The notes: generated by a model from the sequence alone, not told the origin. A DNA stretch of 64,000 nucleotides from Panulirus ornatus (GCF_036320965.1 NC_092270.1:21721440-21785439), one strand, 5' to 3'; counted from the stretch's first letter, positions 11,830 through 23,094 are shown. Translations and numbers: made by a program.

Positions 11830-12790
11830 ATCGCTTCATATGCCTCGTTTAGCCCAATTACAGCACGGTGTCGCGCCCCCCATATATCACATTAATTTAA
11901 TCAATTCTATCCCACGTATACTTCTCACTGTCCTGAATATTCAGGACCCCGATACCCCAAAGCTTCTAATACACCAACCATCTATCTCCTCGGCGTCTAC
12001 TTAGTCTTATTTCATTCATCCTCATCATGTGCCAGACCATTTCAGCTCTGCTTCATCGACTCTCGCAATCACACTTAACTTATCACTACACCTCTCTTTT
12101 CCAGTGTCTCTCATTATACAAAGATTCAGATTCATAAAACACAGATCTGTCCCCACCGAAAAACCAGGCATCTTCCTCCCATTTTACTCTCAAACACGCC
12201 TTGTTCTCCAAGTCAAAACTTCTCACTGTAGTTAGTAGCTTCAATCCCACACCTTCTATTCGTATCACCTTCCACAAGGCTTCTTCTCTGCTCGCCTTAT
12301 CGTACGGTTTCTCCAGATCCAGTATTTGCCACGTAAGCTCTTCAAAGCAAACACCAGCTTCCACACATTCTCTTCCTCTACTGAATCCACATTGCTTCTC
12401 TCCTGTCTGACGCTCTGTGGATGTCACCACACTCACAATCACTAGTCTCTCGCTTATTCACCTTATATCGCCAGAGATCGAACATGATCTCTGTCTCACC
12501 TACCCCTTTAAAATAGCACCATACAGCGCATTTTGCCAGTCCTCTGGCACTTCACAGGGAGCCACAAGAACGTCGAACAGCCTTACTCACTTATCAACAA
12601 CACAGTCACCCCATGTCTTGAGAAACTCAACTGCAGTCCCATCCACTCCTGCCCTGTTGCCACACTTCCTCTCATGCGAGACTTTCGCGAGTTCCTCTCC
12701 TCTCATCATAACATTCGCCTTGACTCTCCGCATCTCACGCCATCATGCTCACTTACTAATCATCCTCGAATGTGAGGGTGAGGTGTTGGG
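11830..12790 (-). mobile_element. Decayed non-LTR retrotransposon, reverse transcriptase relic (copy 2)
   Basis: On the minus strand the order is AGVDGTAVEFLK, then VPEDWQNALYGAI with the PEDW codons at 12537-12548, then EKQCGFSRGRECVEAGVCF, then DLEKPYDKASREEALWKV (about 12320-12265), then GVGLKLL and CLRVK. These correspond to consecutive conserved blocks of a non-LTR reverse transcriptase (KAxGxDG, PxxW, QxGF, DxxKAFD-like, and the GV block). The FADD box is not present, since sequence jumps near 12110 to a 3' region that includes ATTCAGGACCCCGAT and GTGCCAGACCATTTC. At least two in-frame stops and frameshifts make it a pseudogene. It belongs to the same family as the copies at 600-2575 and 39390-40165. 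Confidence 0.8.
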
Positions 12791-12844
12791 TGGAGTGTGA
12801 GCTGGTTGCCTGCTCCAGGACTTAAGCTTAGAGGCCCTACTGAG

Positions 12845-12995
12845 TCTTGTCTGGTGACGATGGTGTGTGAGAGAAAGCTGTTCAAGCTGGTGACGCAGGT
12901 GTGGAAGATAAAGCTGTTGAAGCTGAATCTTAGCTGGTGACGTTGGAGTGTAAGCTAAAGCTGTTAAAGCTGAAGATGGAGATAATGATCAAGCT
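12845..12995. repeat. Degenerate tandem repeat around AAAGCTGTT(A/C)AAGCTG
   Basis: Three to four diverged units with alternating GCTGGTGACG and AAAGCTGTTNAAGCTG phrases, spaced about 40-60 bp apart. Confidence 0.6.
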
Positions 12996-14146
12996 TTGAG
13001 AACTGGTGGTCTAGCGAGGGAGTAACTGAACTTAGCGGTGTAGAAGAGGAATGCATATAATTATCATGAGTAAAGAGAACCTTTATTATGCAAAGGTCTT
13101 AAAGATGTCTGGTTCTTCCTCAGGGACACCAGTCTGGACTGTGACTTTATTTCTACGTTTTTCCAACATTTCTTGAGGAACTCCCGTGATCTCTGCTTCC
13201 GGTTATCTCTGCTCCGAGATTATAGAGGACATATAAAAGACATCTGTATGAAGGCGTTGGGGAACTCAACCAATGACTCCCCGTATACCATTTGTATGTG
13301 TATCAGTTGATCTTCTCAAGTGAGGGACATGGCTGAGTTCTCCAAGGCTTCTGACTCTGTCTTTCCAAAGATTTTGGCTTCGTAAATCTTAACTTCTAAA
13401 CATTGCTGGACAATGTACCTGCAATTTGACAGACGTAGACCTGCCTTCAATGCACTGAAACAGTTCTCTCGCTGAAGATGTGCACGGATCCAAAACGTTA
13501 ACACGATATTTCCTTCAAATAAAGAAATTTTAAATTTCTTTCTGTCTCTTTTGTTTTTTCAGTTTCCCAATTATTTCGATTTCGCTTCATGTCACTTGTT
13601 CAACACCCAGAGGACCAGCATCTTGACGAAGATCTACCCACCTCCAGAAGGTCTAGACTCTTTGATTCCTTCTGTAAGATGATAAATATTTTGTTTCAAT
13701 GCTTCCATGACATCTTCGTCGGTCTATGAGAGACGAGCGGGAGGCACGTGGACTTTATGACATCCCCCCAAAAAAAATACTCCATATCAAAGAAAACATG
13801 AAACCATCTCATCACAGAAAACGTACAGATTTTAATATCATTTTAATGAGATGAATTTCTGTTCGTTATGATGTCTCTCTTGGGCGATGACACGGAGGTA
13901 GAGGTGGCTTGTAGGTTTTTCTTACGTTACACAAGATTGAGATGGGAATGCTTTTGATCAGCTTAGCGTGAAGAACACAACCTTTGTGACGAGGATCACA
14001 GTGTTTCTCTGTGCAGTTGTATAATGGCTGAGGTCAGTATGTGTGACGTAACGCCCAGAAGCAAACACAGGTTATGTAACGGAGGCACAGGATGGATGCC
14101 ACGTCACACTCAGGGATGGCTGGCAGGCAGGCAAACAGACAGAGAG
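12996..14146. other. Low-copy stretch, no gene seen
   Basis: Mixed-composition DNA. A minus-strand frame at 13316-13504 of 62 codons shows no recognised motif. No RNA gene seen. Confidence 0.5.
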
Positions 14147-14600
14147 AGGCAGGGTGCGTGGGAGGGAGGGAGGCAGGGTGTGTGAGAGGGAGGGAGGCAG
14201 GGTGTGTGGGAGGGAGGCAGGGTGTGTGGGAGGGAGGGAGGCAGCGTGTGTGGGAGGGAGGGAGGCAGGTGTGAGAGGCAGTGATGCAGGATGTGTGAGA
14301 GTGAGGGAGGCAGGGTGCGTGGGAGGGAGGGAGGCAGGGTGTGTGAGAGGGAGGGAGGTAGGGTGCGTGGGACGGAGGGAGACAGGGTGTGTGTGAGGGA
14401 GGAGACAAAGTGCATGGGAGGGAGAGATACAGGGTGTGTAGGAGGGAGTGAGGTAGTATGTGTGGGAGAGGGAGGCAGGATGTGTAAGAGTGAGTGAGGT
14501 AGGGTATGTGAGAGGGATGAAGGCAGGGTATGTAGGAGGTAGGAAGGCAGGGTGCGTGGGAGGGAGGGAGACAAAATGCGTGGCTGGAGGGAAACAAGGG
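14147..14600. repeat. 24-bp purine-rich minisatellite, about 18 copies
   Basis: Units are variants of CAGGGTGTGTGAGAGG followed by one or two GGGAGG blocks; some units are shortened to 20 bp. The plus strand is almost free of C. Runs of GGG spaced 1-6 bp apart give many local G-quadruplex-capable stretches. The period is divisible by three, so long Gly-Arg-Glu or Pro-Ser-His frames appear on both strands and should not be taken as genes. Confidence 0.92.
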
Positions 14601-14910
14601 AGGGACATAGCCTTTAAACTGTTGGGTGAAGGACAACAAAGGAAATAAGAGAAGAAAGAGACAGTCAGTGAGGAAGACAACGACATATACAGCAAGGTAG
14701 ACAGGAAGAGGTTGACAGGGAAGCTGACAGGGAGGCAGTGAGGTAGAGTGGAGTTTGCTCCGGCAGAGGGAGGACGGAAGGGGGTGGAGGTGGGGAATTG
14801 GGCAATATAGTAGTGGGTGAGAGAGGGGAAGGGCGTTGTAGGGTTTAGATGTAAGCGCTACTTTAGGATAAAGGTCTCGTGAGATAAGAAGATGGTGAGT
14901 TGATGGTGGG

Positions 14911-15055
14911 AGGTGGCAGGGAGGAGAGTCCAGACGCCAGGACTGGGTTGGTAGGGGGCAGGGAGGACTGTCACCAGGCTTGGTGGCAGGGAGGAGAGTG
15001 CAGACGCCAGGGCTGGGTTGGTAGGGGGCAGGGAGGACTGTACGCCAGGCTGGGA
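14911..15055. repeat. 70-bp tandem duplication, 2 copies
   Basis: TGGCAGGGAGGAGAGT starts at 14914 and again at 14984. Both copies run through GGTTGGTAGGGGGCAGGGAG and end CCAGGCT, with few mismatches. Confidence 0.92.
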
Positions 15056-16105
15056 CCAGGAATGCGTCGCGGGACATGGCTGCGTATGAGCGACGGTGGG
15101 ATTTTCTCTTTCATTTCATTAAGTTATCAGGTTAGACGTCTGATAACGTTGTTGAAGAAAACGTGTAAGCTTTACCTGCTGTGGTGAAGAGAACTTGAAT
15201 CCCCCCCACAGATGAGAACATCCTGAAACAGCGCTTGTGACACGTCGGTGTGTAAGTCTACGCGAGAGATGTGTTAACCCTACGCCATGACAAGAGTCCC
15301 TAAACCAGTAATGTTCGTCCCTCGGAGGAAAGAACTGGGCCTTTCTTATACGTCTCACACGTAAAAAGTTTTTCTTCTGTGTCCCTGACGATCAACCAGT
15401 CTTCAAGGTGCTCTTGAATGTGGCGAAGGGAGGGGGAAAAAAATGGACACCTGAGCCAAGGGGCGCAAACCGTATGTTATGAAAAGAGACTAATATTTAT
15501 GTAACATATTTATGTATTAGCAGAAAAAAACAAGTTAAGGTGGAGGAGGGAGGAGGATGGGGTTGGGGAGTCATAATGTGAACACGCCAAGTTTGGGCTT
15601 CGAACCAGTCCAGGAAATGCATCAACGGGTACGTAAACATTCCTCAGGACGAGACCATTACAGCTAGTTCTCTCTGGCGATCGTTAGAGGTCGTCAGGCA
15701 GTGAGTTGCCTTCTTTAACCACCGTCTGTGACACTGCTGCAGCTGCTGGTTTAAGTACACTACCACTTACACGAGACTTTTAGTAGTCGTAAAGATAGTG
15801 GCAATGCACTTATCAATGTACCTCTAGGTCGCCAGGCTGGGAGACATCTCGTGAGAGATCAAAAAAAAGTAGTTGTCTCTCTCAGGGAAGCTGTTAAGAG
15901 AGACAGGTGCCACTGTGCTGCCAGGGGAAGGCTTCTGCCGACCAACGACCCTGCTGGTGTGTCGCCATGAGCACTGGAGAGATCCATGGCCTTCCCGGGG
16001 TGTTGCCATGAGTACTGCAGAGCCAGAGGGAAGGGAGAGGAAGTGTCTAGCCTTTGGGTGAGTGTGAGGGCGTGTAGATAAGGGAGGAGGTAAGGTTCTC
16101 GGAAC
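15056..16105. other. Low-copy stretch, no gene seen
   Basis: No recognised coding or RNA feature. Confidence 0.5.
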
Positions 16106-16202
16106 ATGGGAAGGATGGGGTGAAGGGCGGACCAGTCAGGAGGAAGGATGGGGTGGTGGGCGGTCAGCCAGAGGGAAGGATGGGGTGGTGGGCGGAGAGG
16201 CA
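16106..16202. repeat. 33-bp minisatellite, about 3 copies
   Basis: GGAAGGATGGGGTG recurs at about 16109, 16142 and 16175, with GGGCGG following each. Confidence 0.85.
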
Positions 16203-16692
16203 GGAGTAAGGTGTGGAGACCCCGAGGCGTTATAGGACCTTGAACTTGGCAACTATTGGTCACGAAGGTCCAGAACCAAGTGGGTAAGCGTTGATGTATA
16301 TAACTGGCGTCACTGTTCTACTTGAGGCGTTGGCCAGGGTGTTGCTGATGGTGGAGGTGTTGCGACATCAAGGAGAAGGTCGATCCTGGGATCCTTTTAA
16401 CCATAAAAAAAAAGAGAATCGTATAATCTTAAGATCTGAGAGACTGGCGTATGGTAATAGCAAGGAACAGATCTCTACCTCTGCTGTTGTACCTGCTGTT
16501 CTGTTTCCTCTGCTGTCACTTGAATATACACCCCTCCCCCTGTTGCTGCTTCGTCTGGCTTCTCCAGTTGTTCCTGGATCTGAAAATTGTCACCTGGTAT
16601 GGTCGTAACACCTGCACAATGCTTGCTTCCAGCGATGATAACGTCTGTCACTGGGGAATCAAGCAGCTATGATGGTATTAAGAGAATTAGGT

Positions 16693-16935
16693 AGCTGTAA
16701 CAGCGTCACGCTGGTGTTCAGCTGTAACAGCGTCACGCTGGTATTCAGCTGCAACAGCGTCACTCTGGTGTTCAGCTGTAACAGCGTCACTGTGGTGTTC
16801 ACCTGTAACAGCGTCACTCTGGTATTCAGCTGCAACAGCGACACTCTGGTATTCAGCTGTAACAGCGACACTCTGGTGTTCAGCTGTAACAGCGTCACTC
16901 TGGTGTTCAGCTGTAGCAGCGTCACGCTGGTCTTC
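16693..16935. repeat. 27-bp minisatellite, 9 copies
   Basis: Exactly nine units of AGCTG(T/C)AACAGCG followed by (T/A)CACNCTGGTNTTC. Substitutions are shared between neighbouring units, including GTCACG to GACACT in two adjacent units. The multiple-of-three period keeps frames open, for example a minus-strand VTLLQLNTR nonapeptide. Confidence 0.95.
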
Positions 16936-17582
16936 GGGCAGCAGCTGCTGGCGTAATGTTGTTGATGAGTTGTGTTCTCAACAACCCTGGCCTGCGGCAA
17001 GGACCTGCACCACCGGTATAGTTACGCCAAAACCTATATTAAGTCTCCGTCAGGAAGAGCGTGGAGCACCAGCAGGAGATGGGAGGTCCAGCTGCTGGGA
17101 TTGCGATTCGTTACTGCCACTCGAGAGGTCGTGAGCCAGTGTGGGTGGTGGTTGACAGAGGAGATGATCTCTGGCATACACTCGACCTCATGACCCAACA
17201 TTCCAAGAAGTTTCTTCCCTAAAAAAAAAATAAAAAGACGAGTTTTTGTCCTGGTGTATGGTCGTCCGGCGTCCTCAGTGGCCTTCCAGAACCCCACACT
17301 GCTACCACCCCACCTTCTCCCTCCACCCCACACCCTCAACCCACCCAAGAGAACCCCCTCCTCCCACCAAAGCTAGCTCCTCCTCCCTCCTCTCCCCCTC
17401 ACCATCACTCCACTTACGTAACCCTCCCTCCCTCACGACGCCGGTCACCCCACACTGATGTTGTATCCTCCCCGTTGTATCCTACCCGGCCTGGGACACC
17501 TCCCCATCCTCCCTGTCCCGGGATAGATGTCTTTCCTGTCTGCCTGTCCTCGCTGGCTAGTACCCCTAACCAGGCAGTGGTC

Positions 17583-17583
<1 letters not shown>
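16936..17583. other. Low-copy stretch, no gene seen
   Basis: Includes a purine run at 17220-17232 and a C-rich pyrimidine stretch at 17280-17410. No coding feature recognised. Confidence 0.5.

Positions 17584-17614
<31 letters not shown>
17584..17614. repeat. (CA)15 microsatellite
   Basis: Uninterrupted CA run. Confidence 0.97.
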
Positions 17615-17616
<2 letters not shown>

Positions 17617-17916
17617 GTGGGTGACAGGCAGGGATGATGAGCACCTAACACGTGATCGGCGGAAACACGTGACAAACTCGACCTGGAGGAAGTGGTGGTG
17701 GTGGCTACGTGGTTGAAGAGAACGTGATGGGGAAGTGTGAGGCAAATTGTATCACGTGGATTCGCATGGCAGAGGAAGTGGGAGGAAGACGTGGAGGTAC
17801 GTGGCTCGATGGATACGTGAGAGGGATAGATCAACAGAAAACCTGATGGTCTTTGACAAGATTACCTGCTGGAGGATAGTAATGATATTCTATGTCTCGT
17901 GTGGATAGGGATGGTG

Positions 17917-18235
17917 ATAGACAGGATAGTACAGCAGAAGGCTCCTCCCCCATCCGCCACTATAGATGGAGACAGGATAGTACAGCAGAAGGCTCCTCCC
18001 CACCCACCACTATAGATGGAGACAGGATAGTACAGCAGAAGGCTCCTCCCCCACCCACCACTATAGATGGAGACAGGATAGTACAGCAGAAGGCTCCTCC
18101 CCCATCCACCACTATAGATGGAGACAGGATAGTACAGCAGAAGGCTCCTCCCCACCCACCACTATAGATGGAGACAGGATAGTACAGCAGAGGGCTCCTC
18201 CCCACCCACCACTATAGATGGAGACAGGATAGTGG
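17917..18235. repeat. 50-bp minisatellite, locus 1, about 6 copies
   Basis: Units contain ACTATAGATGGAGACAGGAT, AGTACAGCAGAAGGCTCCTC and a C-rich CCCACCCACC or CCCATCCACC linker. The same unit forms a second array in the same orientation at 37858-38170. Units here are 50-51 bp and very similar to one another. Confidence 0.96.
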
Positions 18236-18315
18236 ATCAGAAAGGCAGCTTTCATATAAGATGGGACGCACGTCTCTTGGAAAGACAATTTATCGCGAGT
18301 TAGGAAGGAGGAGGC

Positions 18316-18316
<1 letters not shown>

Positions 18317-18366
<50 letters not shown>
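18317..18366. repeat. (GT)25 microsatellite
   Basis: Uninterrupted GT run. Confidence 0.98.
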
Positions 18367-18624
18367 TTAATGATGAGGTACGTAGATACTGTACTTTGCG
18401 TGTTGGTGATGGGGCAAGCCCTGAGCCCCAGCCCCAGCGTGTTGCGAGATATGAATACGTTGCAAGTCATGAACATATTACCAGTGGTGTGCATACATTA
18501 CTGGGCGAGGGTGAGTTGGTAATGAGACATCTATAGTATCACATGGTTGGTTTTCCACAGTGTTAAGGCATACCAAGGCCATCCACACTTCCCTCACCCT
18601 CCATGAACACCTTACACAAGACGA

Positions 18625-18697
18625 CCCACCCACACACACCCACACCCACACACACACACCTACACCCACACCCACACACACACACACACACACACAC
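18625..18697. repeat. Compound (CA)n/(CCCACA)n microsatellite
   Basis: Interspersed CACACA and CCCACACC blocks. Confidence 0.95.
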
Positions 18698-18754
18698 GGG
18701 TGTGTTTGTTGTCCTTGTTTCACTAATTGCTGTTTGCTTACCACAGAATCCTCT

Positions 18755-19624
18755 GTGTCAAGCGTCAACTATTTCCATGACCAGCTAAGACTGTCATGTG
18801 TCAAGCGTCAGCCACTTTCCATGACCAGCTAAGACTGTCATGTGTCCAGCTTCAGCTATTTCCATGACCAGCTAAGACTGTCATGTGTCAAGCGTCAGCC
18901 ACTGTCATGACAAGCTAAGACTGTCATGTGTCCAGCTTCAGCCACTGTCATGACCAGCTAAGACTGTCATGTGTCCAGCGTCAGCCACTGTCATGACCAG
19001 CTAAGACTGTCATGTGTCCAGCGTCAGCCACTGTCATGACCAGCTAAGACTGTCATGTGTCCAGCGTCAGCCACTGTCATGACAAGCTAAGACTGTCATG
19101 TGTCCAGCGTCAGCCACTGTCATGACCAGCTAAGACTGTCATGTGTCCAGCGTCAGCCACTGTCATGACCAGCTAAGACTGTCATGTGTCCAGCGTCAGC
19201 CACTGTCATGACCAGCTAAGACTGTCATGTGTCCAGCGTCAGCCACTGTCATGACCAGCTAAGACTGTCATGTGTCCAGCGTCAGCCACTGTCATGACCA
19301 GCTAAGACTGTCATGTGTCCAGCGTCAGCCACTGTCATGACCAGCTAAGACTGTCATGTGTCCAGCGTCAGCCACTGTCATGACAAGCTAAGACTGTCAT
19401 GTGTCCAGCTTCAGTTATTTCCATGACCAGCTAAGACTGTCATGTGTCCAGCGTCAGCCACTGTCATGACCAGCTAAGACTGTCATGTGTCCAGCGTCAG
19501 CCACTGTCATGACCAGCTAAGACTGTCATGTGTCCAGCGTCAGCTACTTTCCATGACCAGCTAAGACTGTCATGTGTCCAGCGTCAGCCACTGTCATGAC
19601 CAGCTTAGACTGTCATGTGTCCAG
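18755..19624. repeat. 43-bp satellite array, about 20 copies
   Basis: Units contain CAGCTAAGACTGTCATGTGT and CCAGCGTCAGCCACTGTCATGAC. CTGTCATG occurs twice per unit, so the unit may itself have arisen from an internal duplication. A second unit type with ACTTTCCATGACC or TATTTCCATGACC clusters at both ends and recurs at about 19410 and 19550, while the middle units are nearly identical. Confidence 0.96.
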
Positions 19625-20072
19625 AAGACACAGGCGAAAGTCTGACATCATTACAGCGCTTTCCTGACGTCACCACAGACCTGACCATAGACCATGGTCC
19701 ACACAGACTGAGCCTCAATGCTTGAGGTCTGTGATGGGACGTGAAATATAATTACAAAATACAACACGTGAAGAATGGAAGGAATCCAGTCCCAGTGGTT
19801 CTTACATGAAGACGATGATGAAATGATGCTTAGAGGAGAACGTGAGGGAGGACCCTATGTAGGGGCAGGCTCGATAGATATGAAATAAGTGACAGGTAGA
19901 CCTTGAACCCTGATCACCCTAGACTCCCGTCCTGTTGCCGATGTTTCAGGGTTACACTATAGTTATATTTGGTCGATGCGAAGAAGACATTTCATATTTC
20001 CTCCTTTGTGTTTCTTACCACCTACTATTTCATATATATCTTTTCTGTGTTATTTAGGTTTAGAGTGTTCTT
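19625..20072. other. Low-copy stretch, no gene seen
   Basis: No recognised feature. It is AT-rich next to the 12-bp array. Confidence 0.5.
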
Positions 20073-20332
20073 GGAGGTGTTGCTGGAAGTGTTGCTGGAA
20101 GTGTTGCTGGAAGTGTTGCTGGAAGTGTTGCTGGAAGTGTTACTGGAAGTGTTGCTGGAAGTATTACTGGAAGTGTTGCTGGAAGTGTTACTGGAAGTGT
20201 TGCTGGAAGTGTTGCTGGAAGTGTTGCTGGAAGTGTTACTGGAAGTGTTGCTGGAAGTGTTGCTGGAAGTGTTGCTGGAAGTGTTACTGGAAGTGTTGCT
20301 GGAAGTGTTACTGGAAATGTTGCTGGAAGTGA
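20073..20332. repeat. 12-bp minisatellite, about 22 copies
   Basis: Units are GTGTT(G/A)CTGGAA with a G/A dimorphism at position 6; one copy near the right end has AATGTT and the last GTGATG. The dimorphism is scattered along the array. Reading frames give Leu-Leu-Glu-Val or Ser-Asn-Thr-Ser tetrapeptide repeats, which follow from the 12-bp period. Confidence 0.96.
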
Positions 20333-20749
20333 TGCTCTTTCCAGGAACCACTTGGCAACAGTCACTCATCCATACCTTCAGCCAAGCGCCTCCTCTCTGT
20401 TTCATACTGACGATTGGACCATCTTAAGGTAATTAGCATATGAGGATTGCAACACTTGGAGTATTCACTCGTCTCACACACCAGAGAAGCATCTATCTTT
20501 CCAATGACTGCTATACCTAGCAGATTAATCAATCCAGACTGGGTATAATCGAGATGATTAACCTAAGATGGTTATGCTTCCCTCGCGTTCGTTGACACTG
20601 TGATGTGTTTATGGAGATCTTATTCAAGCTGCTATTTATGTTATGTCTAAACAGTGATATATACCGTAATTCACTGGCTGTCAAATATCCTTCCTTGGCC
20701 CAGGTTGTTATCCTTTCTCTCTGCCGATGCAATAGATGGTTAGGTGCCC

Positions 20750-20752
<3 letters not shown>

Positions 20753-20814
<62 letters not shown>
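20753..20814. repeat. (CT)30 microsatellite
   Basis: Uninterrupted CT run. Confidence 0.98.
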
Positions 20815-20818
<4 letters not shown>

Positions 20819-21057
20819 CCTCGTGGGCTCTTTCCGTCCGTGTTTAGTATATGTATTCATATTTTCCTTCAGTTAAAAGCAGATACAGGGCTTCTACACC
20901 TGGTCTTATATACATATGCAAGAATATTTACAATAACTATGTAAACAATGCTCTATATGGAGTTTGTAAAGACTCATTTGTATTTCAAGAGATTATTTAA
21001 GTGGAATTTGATCATGAAAGACAATATGATCGAGAGAACTACTCGTAAGAGCCTTTT

Positions 21058-21126
21058 GAATCACTAAAGCACTAATCTCGTGTATTTCTGAGTTTCCCGG
21101 TTCGAATCCCGCGTTCGTAGTGATTC
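21058..21126 (+). other. tRNA-like relic (tRNA pseudogene or SINE head)
   Basis: A 69-nt stretch is bounded by a perfect 9-bp complement, GAATCACTA at 21058-21066 and TAGTGATTC at 21118-21126, in the position of an acceptor stem. It contains an exact B-box match, GGTTCGAATCC, at the expected distance from the right end. The A-box region (AAGCACTAATCTCG) only loosely matches consensus and the T stem does not pair well, so it is probably not a functional tRNA. A decayed tRNA or tRNA-derived SINE head is the most likely reading. Confidence 0.35.
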
Positions 21127-21266
21127 CTCTAACATGTCACATTGAACCATAATGTGAAATGGTTCCGGTTCTTTCCCGTCAGACGAAACGTGATGCCTTT
21201 GGCTTCTACACCGGCCCCCATGTTTCAAGGTCACATGGACCCCAGCCCCTAAGGGCTGCTCATCAG

Positions 21267-21313
21267 CCAAGGTCAAGGAGGCCAAGGTCAAGGAGGCCAA
21301 GGTCAAGGAAGCC
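21267..21313. repeat. 15-bp tandem repeat, about 3 copies
   Basis: AAGGTCAAGGAGGCC repeated with one substitution in the last unit. Confidence 0.9.
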
Positions 21314-21673
21314 ATCGTACCTGAGTAATTAAGTGTATGAGGTACACACAAGACAGCTTGTTTCTCTGTGCTTGAGCCAAGAGCTCCCTCTTCTCTGGAG
21401 GTCATTTATATAATTTAGACTCCTTTTCGTAGATAATTTTCGTAGATAATTCCTTTTCGTAGATGATTTAGGTAATTAAGATTGATGATTGAATAATTCT
21501 TTTGTTTATAATCTTTTAGATAGTCATGACTTAAGATGAAATTATCAGGTTTTTCACTAACATTCTTTTTTCCTTGCCAAATCAACAAGTCTTTTGTAGA
21601 TTAGTTAGCCCTGAACATGACAGCAGTCTGGTTTGAAGTCCCCACCAGGAGACACTCAGACGTCAAGTATACG

Positions 21674-21857
21674 GAGTGTCTGGTCTACCAAATCAGGTAG
21701 ACTAGGGTGTATGGTCTACCAAGTCAGGTAGACTAGGGTGTATGGTCTACCAAATCAGGTAGACTAGGGTGTATGGTCTACGAAATCAGGTAGACTGGGA
21801 TGTATGGTCTACTGTGTCAGGTAGACAGAGTTTATGGTCTACCATGACAGTAGACTT
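21674..21857. repeat. 31-bp hairpin-forming minisatellite, about 6 copies
   Basis: Each unit carries GTCTACC, a 6-nt spacer, and GGTAGAC, a perfect 7-bp inverted repeat, joined by TAGGGTGTATG. The first three units keep the full stem; later units lose one arm stepwise (GTCTACG, GTCTACT, then a deletion before CAGTAGAC). Confidence 0.93.
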
Positions 21858-22167
21858 TAGTACATGGTTTCTAGCTCTTACCTCATTAAACAAATATATT
21901 CATATATCTTCTTGTTCCAGACGAAAGAGGATGAAATTCTAATCCCTGGAATTCACTTTCTTCTTTCGTCTTTCATTCGTACTCATTTCCAGATCCAGCT
22001 CTCCAAACAGTAGCAGGATCTGTCTTCCTGAAATATGCTTCTCATCCTGGAGGTAGATCCATCGCGTACATCTACCTACAACTCTCATTCGTGCCATGTA
22101 CGAGACAAGCCATGAAGAACATGTACCAAACAGGTACACATGACCTAAAGATTCGTGACAGGTCATC

Positions 22168-22374
22168 TTGGTAGTTGACCTGAAATGCAATCATTGTGGT
22201 CTTTCGTTCACAAAGACACGAAGTTTATATAAACACGAAACATATTTACCTGAAGCCAAGACCATAAATAATATCGAGTCTGAAAGATATAAGAAAGAAC
22301 AATGGCCAGATATTGTGGAAAATAGCAGGTTTAGAAGGAAAAATATAGAAGGGAAGATCTACAAAAGGATTTAA
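22168..22374 (+). CDS. Open frame with a partial C2H2-type zinc-finger signature (hypothetical)
   Basis: A 68-codon frame whose residues 7-23 read CNHCGLSFTKTRSLYKH. This fits C-x2-C-x3-F-x5-L-x2-H of the C2H2 finger exactly (first Cys codon at 22186, His codon at 22234). The second zinc-binding His is absent at the expected spacing: HETYL follows. It could be a decayed finger, a fragment of an exon, or coincidence. The tail is Lys-rich and unrecognised. A minus-strand frame overlaps at 21939-22190, so coding direction is not secure. No neighbouring fingers were found. Confidence 0.2.
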   Translation: MVVDLKCNHCGLSFTKTRSLYKHETYLPEAKTINNIESERYKKEQWPDIVENSRFRRKNIEGKIYKRI

Positions 22375-22680
22375 GCTCTCATAAACTGTACAGAAATGCG
22401 ATCTTATTCTCCCTTTTTTAATCTGAAGCCAAAGTTTATAATGTACGTTCAGCGCAGTCGCAAATATATACGTGAAAATTTATGTATGTTTTGAAGATAT
22501 GCATTTACTTATTTGGTATTAGATGGTGTTGTACCTACAATTTCACAACTACAACCTTCCTGAGAACAACTCTCCTTGACACAAGTCCACAGTTACAACA
22601 CATCTACCCTTAACCACAGGTACACAGTGTCCTTCTGTATACATGACACGGAATAAAACTTGCATGTATACAACACTTAC

Positions 22681-22683
<3 letters not shown>

Positions 22684-22722
<39 letters not shown>
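22684..22722. repeat. (CA)19 microsatellite
   Basis: Uninterrupted AC run. Confidence 0.98.
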
Positions 22723-22725
<3 letters not shown>

Positions 22726-23094
22726 ACTCTTGAAGCGCTCATCTTTTACACAGCTTCCACACTTACACAAAAATTCCACAATTCTTACACAACAATTCCA
22801 CAAGCACAAAACTCACCTTTACACAACAGGTTCCTATAACAGGAGACAAAGTACACAACATCTCAATAAATTGAAGTGAGATACCTTCTACTCTTGTCGT
22901 ACCAACACTTACACAACGTTTACGCTTACACACTTTCACAACACCCACCCATTATGACAACCACAACAAAGAAATATACACATGTACACAACGAATCTAT
23001 ATTCTACCATCCAGTCATAACCAAGGCTTATCCTTCTATGAAGATATATCTATACCAATCAACCCATCTATACAAGAAGTCCCACCCTCCCTCT

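Noticed and set aside
15590..15625. tRNA B-box-like GGCTTCGAACCAGTCC
   Set aside because: No complementary acceptor arm or A box at tRNA distance.
19969..20427. Leu-Leu-Glu-Val repeat protein resembling a leucine-rich or coiled-coil protein
   Set aside because: The 12-bp unit is conserved at DNA level including silent sites, and other frames of the same array are equally open.
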